Source: DATFMH01 sp035267045
Lineage (GTDB): Bacteria > Bacteroidota > Rhodothermia > Balneolales > DATFMH01
Assembly (NCBI GenBank): GCA_035267045.1
Contig: DATFMH010000073.1
Location: forward strand, 1-21,618
Length of the DNA: 21,618 bases
Direction: 5' to 3'
A program made the position numbers and the translations under genes. The notes under the pieces were generated by a model that was not told the origin of the DNA, ran no database searches, and saw only the letters and a list, made by a program, of their open reading frames with translations. This document shows, piece by piece, positions 16,598 to 21,618 of this stretch. The stretch's first letter is position 1; each line of letters starts with the position of its first letter.

Positions 16598-18607
16598 ATG
16601 AGAACAAATATGAAGGGTTCAGAAATTTCAATACCAGTCGCAGTCCGTTCGAAGGCTGCCCTTCTGCTATTATTTGCTTTTTTTATTGCAACTATTCCTT
16701 TAAGAAGTTTTGCCCAGAAAGCGAACACATCTGATACGTCCCCCCGCGCATTAGTTCACGTGTTGGATTATATCGCCCAGGATTATTCCGGTGCCGTTTC
16801 AAATGGAAAAATATTAAAACAGAGTGAGTTCGCCGAACAAAAACAATTTAGTGTTTCGGCCGCTTCCATGTATCGCGAATTGGTCAACTCCGGGAACTTG
16901 AAAGACAATGGTGTTATTGGAGATAAGATTAATGATCTCCAAAAAAGTATAGATCAGAAAGCTGATCCGAAAGTTATTGCTGATATAGCACATGATATCA
17001 AGGATAAAGTAATCAAGGCTACGGGTATGAAAGTGGCTCCGATGAAGTGGCCCAGCCTTGAAAAAGGAAAAACATTATTTGCCGGGTTATGTACAAACTG
17101 TCACGGGGCCGAAGGAAATGGAAAAGGGAAATTAGCCGCACAACTGGATCCCAAACCAACTAATTTCATGAGTGGTAAACGAATCACTACATTATCCCCG
17201 TTTCAGGCTTTTAATACGATTCGCATGGGGGTTAGCGGAACGGCGATGCCTTCTTTTAAGAAACTGGATGATCAAGAAGCATGGGATCTCGCTTTTTATA
17301 TTAAATCATTACAATCGAATGCTAATCATCCTGATCTTGCCAGTGCAAAATCCGGTAACCTGAGTACCCTCAGGAGCAAAATTTCCCTGGAACAAGTTGC
17401 TACGTTAAATGATCAGCAACTGGAAAAAGCGTTAACGAAGAATAATATCGCAAAACCGGAGATAGCCCTGGCAGAATTGCGGTTGGCCGGACCGAAGGAT
17501 ATTGCCGGGAGCTCACTTGATCTTGCGCGTTCCTACTTAAATGATGTCAGGCAGTTGTATGCTGAAGGACACGTAAATGAAGCTCGTAAAAAAGCGGTGA
17601 TGGCTTATTTGAATGGTATTGAGCCTGTAGAGCCATCTCTAAGAGCACACGCCCCAGGATTGATTTTTACTCTTGAGCAACAAATGACCTCCATTCGAAG
17701 CAATATAGAAGCAAAGGTTTCCGCAGCAAAATTAAATGCAGCCATTCAAACAGCTGATTCTTCTATTCAGAAAGCTTCGATGGTATTGCAGACCAAGCAT
17801 AATTCACCATGGTTCGATTATATAATGGCCGCCTCCATTCTGCTTCGAGAGGGGCTGGAAGCTTTCCTGATCATATTAGCCATATTGGGTGTTATTAATG
17901 CGTTGGGAGATAAAAAAGCCGCCCTGTGGGTACACGGAGGCTGGATTCTTGCCGTGTTGTTTGGTGTTGTCGCATGGTTTTTTACAGACTGGATCATATC
18001 TATCGGATTCGGCCCTGTACATCGTGAGCTTATGGAAGGTGGTGTATCTCTGGTTGCCGTGGTCGTTTTGCTTTATGTAGGTTTCTGGTTGCATAGTAAA
18101 ACAGAAGTCAATAAATGGAAAGAATTTATAGATGTCAGGGTTAAAAATATGCTTAAAGGCGGTAATCTTGTCGGTTTGGCATCGATAGCATTCTTCGCTG
18201 TATTTCGCGAAGCCCTTGAATCGGTCTTATTCCTTTCTGCATTATCAATAGAAGGCGGCTCAAACGACAATCTTGCTGTTGGAGCCGGGGCGCTTACTGC
18301 TATACTTGTTGTGATCATCCTTGGTGCTTTAGCCTTACGTTTCAGTGCCAGGCTACCATTGAGAAAATTATTTAAATATTCATCGTTTATGCTTGGATTA
18401 CTTTCTGTTGTCTTGGTTGGTAAAGGAATTCATTCACTGCAGGAGATCGGCTGGTTATCGTCTACCAACGCTCCATTTTCATTTCATATCAGCCTGATAG
18501 GCATCTACCCGACATTGCAAACGATCATTGCTCAATTATTAATACTTGCATTATTAGTTGTTGTTTGGAATTATCCGAAATGGAAAGCCCGGCGTTTATA
18601 CGCTTAG
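16598..18607 (+). CDS. Cytochrome c / FTR1-family iron permease fusion
   Basis: A 669-residue inner-membrane protein that probably moves iron across the membrane, with an attached periplasmic heme domain. Residues 1-40 are a signal peptide ending SFA-Q. A helical domain follows, then a class I cytochrome c with heme motif CTNCH (165-169) and Met217 in GTAMPSF as the likely axial ligand. A second helical region (~240-405) leads to about seven transmembrane helices. These carry two RExxE iron-binding motifs: Arg417-Glu421 in LREGLEAF and Arg537-Glu541 in FREALESV, the hallmark of FTR1 permeases. In yeast and EfeUOB-type systems Fe(II) is oxidised before transport; here the cytochrome may accept that electron (inference). 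I chose the ATG at 16598; a TTG two codons upstream is also in frame. Confidence 0.92.
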   Translation: MRTNMKGSEISIPVAVRSKAALLLLFAFFIATIPLRSFAQKANTSDTSPRALVHVLDYIAQDYSGAVSNGKILKQSEFAEQKQFSVSAASMYRELVNSGNLKDNGVIGDKINDLQKSIDQKADPKVIADIAHDIKDKVIKATGMKVAPMKWPSLEKGKTLFAGLCTNCHGAEGNGKGKLAAQLDPKPTNFMSGKRITTLSPFQAFNTIRMGVSGTAMPSFKKLDDQEAWDLAFYIKSLQSNANHPDLASAKSGNLSTLRSKISLEQVATLNDQQLEKALTKNNIAKPEIALAELRLAGPKDIAGSSLDLARSYLNDVRQLYAEGHVNEARKKAVMAYLNGIEPVEPSLRAHAPGLIFTLEQQMTSIRSNIEAKVSAAKLNAAIQTADSSIQKASMVLQTKHNSPWFDYIMAASILLREGLEAFLIILAILGVINALGDKKAALWVHGGWILAVLFGVVAWFFTDWIISIGFGPVHRELMEGGVSLVAVVVLLYVGFWLHSKTEVNKWKEFIDVRVKNMLKGGNLVGLASIAFFAVFREALESVLFLSALSIEGGSNDNLAVGAGALTAILVVIILGALALRFSARLPLRKLFKYSSFMLGLLSVVLVGKGIHSLQEIGWLSSTNAPFSFHISLIGIYPTLQTIIAQLLILALLVVVWNYPKWKARRLYA

Positions 18608-18760
18608 CGAAAGGGAAAATCTGCCGACAACAACTGTATTAGTTACCTTATTCACATTGTATTTCAAACGATGCGTATTTCTCCGGGGACAAATATGATT
18701 TATTAACCGTATATCATATTTTGGGTGATGTATAGAATACACTCATTTTAACCCATTGCT

Positions 18761-19783
18761 ATGAAACGGATTCAATTCTTACTTCTCTTTTTTACATTTG
18801 TTACCGCTTCACAAATATTTGCGCAATCAAAACAGCAATATGGTAACATCGGTAATTTCAAACTTGAAAATGGCCAAACCATTCAAAATTGCAGAATCGG
18901 CTATCGGACTTATGGACAGTTGAATAAATCGCAGTCGAATGTGATTATCATTCCAACATGGTTTGGTGGTACAACCAATGGGCTCGCCGGATTAGTGGGA
19001 CCGGGTAATTTGGCTGACAGTACAAAATATTATGTGATAACACTTGATGCTCTTGGCGATGGTGTTTCCAGCTCACCATCAACCAGCAAAAATCAACCGG
19101 GATCTATCTTTCCCGAATTTACTATACGGGATATGGTTAAATCCCAGCATATCTTATTAACCCAAAATCTACATATTCATCATGTTTATGCCGTAATGGG
19201 TATATCTATGGGTGGAATGCAGACGTTTCAGTGGATAACAGCGTATCCGGGTTTTATGGATAAAGGGATACCTATAGTTGGTTCTCCCAGACTGACTTCT
19301 TATGATTTATTGCTTTGGACAGCCGAGTTACGGGCTATCAACGAAGGAATTGAGAGTCAGGCAAGCGAAGAGTCGATAATGAAAACGGTAGATGCCATTC
19401 ATACAATGAATTTATATACCCCTTCTTACCGTAGAGATCATACTTCAAGAACTGATTTTAAAAAGTTCATGAATAATTCCGATAAATATTTCAATAAGAC
19501 ATTTAATCCTTTCGATTGGGCCAGTCAGTTACGGGCCATGATGGCACAAAATGTTGCCAAACCATTCGGTGGATCCATGAAAAAAGCGGCTCAATCTGTT
19601 AAGGCACAGGTGCTGATTATTCCTTCAAAACAGGATCATATGGTAAATCCGGGGCCGGCAATTCATTTTGCCAATTTAATCCATGCCAGGGTATTAGAAC
19701 TCAAAAACAATTGTGGTCATATAGCAACATCGTGTGCTTCCGCAAAAATGGATAAAAAGGTCAATCAATTTCTGGAAAATTGA
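18761..19783 (+). CDS. Secreted alpha/beta hydrolase of the homoserine O-acetyltransferase (MetX-like) family
   Basis: A 340-residue protein with a clear Sec signal (residues 1-21, IFA-Q). It resembles the MetX family in its core: RIGYRTYGQLN, IIIPTWFGGTTNG, nucleophile Ser149 in GISMGGMQ, acid Asp292 in SKQDHMVNP and His320 in NNCGHIA. The catalytic triad is therefore complete. True MetX enzymes are cytoplasmic and acetylate homoserine. A signal peptide argues against that role and for a periplasmic esterase or acyltransferase of unknown substrate. Such secreted paralogues are often annotated simply as alpha/beta fold hydrolases. It lies 153 bp after the iron permease gene on the same strand, and no functional link is evident. 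Confidence 0.88.
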   Translation: MKRIQFLLLFFTFVTASQIFAQSKQQYGNIGNFKLENGQTIQNCRIGYRTYGQLNKSQSNVIIIPTWFGGTTNGLAGLVGPGNLADSTKYYVITLDALGDGVSSSPSTSKNQPGSIFPEFTIRDMVKSQHILLTQNLHIHHVYAVMGISMGGMQTFQWITAYPGFMDKGIPIVGSPRLTSYDLLLWTAELRAINEGIESQASEESIMKTVDAIHTMNLYTPSYRRDHTSRTDFKKFMNNSDKYFNKTFNPFDWASQLRAMMAQNVAKPFGGSMKKAAQSVKAQVLIIPSKQDHMVNPGPAIHFANLIHARVLELKNNCGHIATSCASAKMDKKVNQFLEN

Positions 19784-19838
19784 AAAATCACTAATCAACG
19801 CGTTCTTTCATGTATCTGTTTTTATAAATTATTGTAAT

Positions 19839-19863
19839 AAAAAGAATAGCATGCTGTTCTTTT
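19839..19863 (+). terminator. Possible intrinsic terminator after the alpha/beta hydrolase gene
   Basis: AAAAAGAATAGCATGCTGTTCTTTT, 55 bp after the hydrolase stop, is nearly self-complementary, with one G-U pair and a CATG loop. Its A-tract and T-tract pair with each other, as in symmetric, possibly bidirectional terminators. The T run is only four bases, so the call is moderate. Confidence 0.45.
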
Positions 19864-19934
19864 GAGATCTTATATAAGGGTTGCCTTTTTGTGCCCCCGA
19901 TTACTTGTAATTTCTTAACTAATGCTATTCATTG

Positions 19935-20402
19935 ATGTGGAAAGAGTTCAAAGAGTTTGCCGTTAAGGGTAATGTAGTGGATATGGCGGTAGGTATAATA
20001 ATCGGTACTGCATTTGGAGCCATCACAAAGTCGTTAGTTGCCGATGTAATAATGCCCCCTGTGGGTATGCTCGTAGGGAATGTTGATTTCACTAATCTAT
20101 TCTGGGTTCTTAAACAAGGCGATCCCGCCGGTCCCTATTTAACCCTGGCAGAGGCGACAAAAGCCGGTGCCGTAACGATTAATATGGGGGTATTCATCAA
20201 TACGCTGATCAGCTTTTTAATTGTTGCTTTAGCTATGTTTTTCCTGGTAAAAGGGATCAACAGGTTAAAAAGGCAGGAAGAAACAAAAGTTCCCGAACCA
20301 ACGCCGTCAACAAAAGAGTGCCCTTATTGCGCATCCATCATCCCGATTAAGGCAACAAAATGTCCACAGTGTACTTCCGACTTAAGAGAAAAGAAGACAT
20401 AA
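19935..20402 (+). CDS. mscL: Large-conductance mechanosensitive channel MscL with C-terminal zinc ribbon
   Basis: A 155-residue pentameric channel subunit that opens under membrane tension to release solutes after hypo-osmotic shock. The N-terminal amphipathic helix and TM1 (WKEFKEFAVKGNVVDMAVGI, then IGTAFGAITKSLVADVIMPP) are classic MscL. TM2 is at about 86-106 (VFINTLISFLIVALAMFFLV). After a proline-rich linker, a short ribbon has Cys129-x2-Cys132 and Cys143-x2-Cys146 (CPYC, KCPQC), a zinc-binding pattern absent from E. coli MscL but seen in some other bacterial versions. The start is the ATG at 19935; the overlapping TTG at 19932 is less likely. Confidence 0.96.
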   Translation: MWKEFKEFAVKGNVVDMAVGIIIGTAFGAITKSLVADVIMPPVGMLVGNVDFTNLFWVLKQGDPAGPYLTLAEATKAGAVTINMGVFINTLISFLIVALAMFFLVKGINRLKRQEETKVPEPTPSTKECPYCASIIPIKATKCPQCTSDLREKKT

Positions 20403-20586
20403 ATCAGTTTTCGATTCCAACTTATATTATATAATCATTCTGTCTGAACACTTAATATAACCTCAGGTTTTTAATCTGCCAGCCAGCCAGTGTTCGGGTG
20501 AATTGTCACTTCCCGATGATTCATTAACAATCATTCGCAAAAACAGAATATTATTTTACATTAAGAATATTAGTTTTATTATTTAT

Positions 20587-20600
20587 TGTAACCGCTTACA
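20587..20600. promoter_or_regulatory. LacI-family-type operator upstream of the sugar transporter
   Basis: TGTAACCGCTTACA has 5-bp inverted arms TGTAA/TTACA around a central CG, with one asymmetric base pair. This is the layout of LacI/GalR-family operators (TGTAAnCGnTTACA, cre-like). It ends 38 bp before the ATG of the SLC45-like transporter gene, a fitting place for repression of a carbohydrate operon. The regulator gene is not in the window. Confidence 0.6.
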
Positions 20601-20638
20601 TTATTTAAAAATATATCTCGACACAATAAAGTAATTAG

Positions 20639-21618
20639 ATGAAAAAACCACGTCTTAGTTTCTGGCAAATCTGGAATATGAGTTTTGGCTTTTTGGGGAT
20701 TCAGTTTGGTTTCGCCCTTCAAAATGCAAATGTTAGCAGAATTTTTGAAACCCTCGGGGCCAATATCGATCAGATTCCCATTCTTTGGATTGCCGCTCCT
20801 GTAACCGGATTGATTATTCAACCCATTATAGGATATATGAGTGATCGCACCTGGGGACGTCTTGGTCGCCGGCGTCCGTACTTCTTAACAGGAGCTATTC
20901 TGGCATCGTTGGGATTGATAATAATGCCCAATTCGCCATTTTTGTGGGTGGCTGCCGGATTATTATGGATAATGGATGCATCTATCAATGTATCCATGGA
21001 ACCATTTCGTGCCCTTGTAGCTGATAATTTACCAAGTGTTCAACGAACAACTGGATTTGCACTGCAAAGTTTTTTCATTGGTTTGGGAGCGGTTGTTGCC
21101 TCCGTCTTACCCTATGTGTTAACCAACTTTTTTAACATTGCAAATACCGCACCCTCCGGAGAGATCCCGGAATCGGTAGCCTGGTCGTTTTATATTGGAG
21201 CGGCAGTTTTTATCAGTGGTGTACTTTGGACGGTTTTCCGGACTAAAGAGTATTCACCGGAAGAAATGGAAGCATTTGATGATGAGCAATCCACACCCGC
21301 CAATAAAAATGTTGATCATGATATTGTGCATGCCGGCTATGCCGTCTCTTTTTTGAAAACCGGATGGATTTGGATTATTGCCGGTTTGGTATTTGCCGTT
21401 ATCGTTTACTATACCCAATGGGAAAAAGAGCTGTATATTTTAAGCGGGTTATTAGGCGCTTTCGGATTCGTTCAGCTGATATCGTCGTTTTTAATACGGC
21501 ACGACAAAGCGGATACAGGTCTGGTTCAAATCGTGGTTGATCTTTACGAAATGCCCTCAACGATGCGTCAGCTTGCTTTTATTCAGTTTTTCTCATGGTT
21601 TGCAATGTTTGCTATGTG
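20639..21618 (+). CDS. SLC45/GPH-like MFS sugar transporter, partial
   Basis: The frame is open from the ATG at 20639 to the right edge (326 codons), so the C-terminal third or so is missing. The N-terminus KKPRLSFWQIWNMSFGFLGI, the loop GYMSDRTWGRLGRRRPYFL between the second and third helices, and the later MEPFRALVADNLPSVQR are typical of MFS sugar symporters related to SLC45 and sucrose/maltose carriers. At least seven hydrophobic helices are visible, with a polar central loop (EYSPEEMEAFDDEQSTP). In Bacteroidota such genes commonly sit in alpha-glucan or maltose utilisation operons with a LacI regulator. The LacI-type operator just upstream agrees, but the substrate is not shown by the sequence. 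Confidence 0.88.
   Translation, partial: MKKPRLSFWQIWNMSFGFLGIQFGFALQNANVSRIFETLGANIDQIPILWIAAPVTGLIIQPIIGYMSDRTWGRLGRRRPYFLTGAILASLGLIIMPNSPFLWVAAGLLWIMDASINVSMEPFRALVADNLPSVQRTTGFALQSFFIGLGAVVASVLPYVLTNFFNIANTAPSGEIPESVAWSFYIGAAVFISGVLWTVFRTKEYSPEEMEAFDDEQSTPANKNVDHDIVHAGYAVSFLKTGWIWIIAGLVFAVIVYYTQWEKELYILSGLLGAFGFVQLISSFLIRHDKADTGLVQIVVDLYEMPSTMRQLAFIQFFSWFAMFAM

Noticed and set aside
3027..19783. Methionine pathway link between metK and the MetX-like gene
   Set aside because: They are 14 kb apart on opposite strands and the MetX-like protein is exported, so a shared pathway is not supported.

Overview
The window looks like chromosomal DNA from an AT-rich member of the Bacteroidota or a close relative such as Balneolota. 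The evidence is the protein families present (CHAT/kinesin-light-chain-type TPR protein, ECF sigma factor paired with a one-pass TPR membrane protein, cytochrome c/FTR1 permease fusion, secreted metallopeptidase with a WD40-like propeller) and the near absence of Shine-Dalgarno sequences. The genus cannot be fixed from the sequence. No rRNA, tRNA, insertion sequence, phage gene or CRISPR array was recognised.

Layout. 1-1944 (minus, cut by the left edge): secreted HExxH metallopeptidase with a C-terminal beta-propeller. 2031-2681 (minus): hemolysin III/PAQR membrane protein. 3027-4193 (minus): metK, with a clear intrinsic terminator. 4339-5355 (minus): ruvB with a TTG start. 5470-7710 (plus): ppk1. 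7781-9186 (minus): a one-pass TPR protein resembling an anti-sigma factor, downstream of an ECF-type sigma factor. 9764-10549 (plus): scpA with a GTG start. 10614-13748 (minus): a large exported TPR-CHAT protease. 14064-15646 (minus): pgsA-ftsY pair. 15816-16382 (plus): Nudix ADP-ribose pyrophosphatase type. 16598-18607 (plus): cytochrome c/FTR1 iron permease. 18761-19783 (plus): secreted MetX-like alpha/beta hydrolase. 19935-20402 (plus): mscL with a zinc ribbon. 20639 to the right edge (plus): SLC45-like sugar MFS transporter with a LacI-type operator in front.

Most of the window is housekeeping (SAM synthesis, Holliday junction processing, polyphosphate, chromosome condensation, membrane targeting and phospholipid synthesis). 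The part most likely to be an incompletely described system is 7781-13748. There an exported TPR-CHAT cysteine protease, an ECF sigma factor and a membrane-anchored TPR protein with an anti-sigma-like layout lie within 6 kb on the same strand, interrupted only by scpA on the other strand. I infer a possible envelope-to-transcription signalling module in which CHAT proteolysis of the TPR membrane protein frees the sigma factor. Other points of interest are a perfect 17-bp inverted repeat before the iron permease gene and the LacI-type operator before the sugar transporter.
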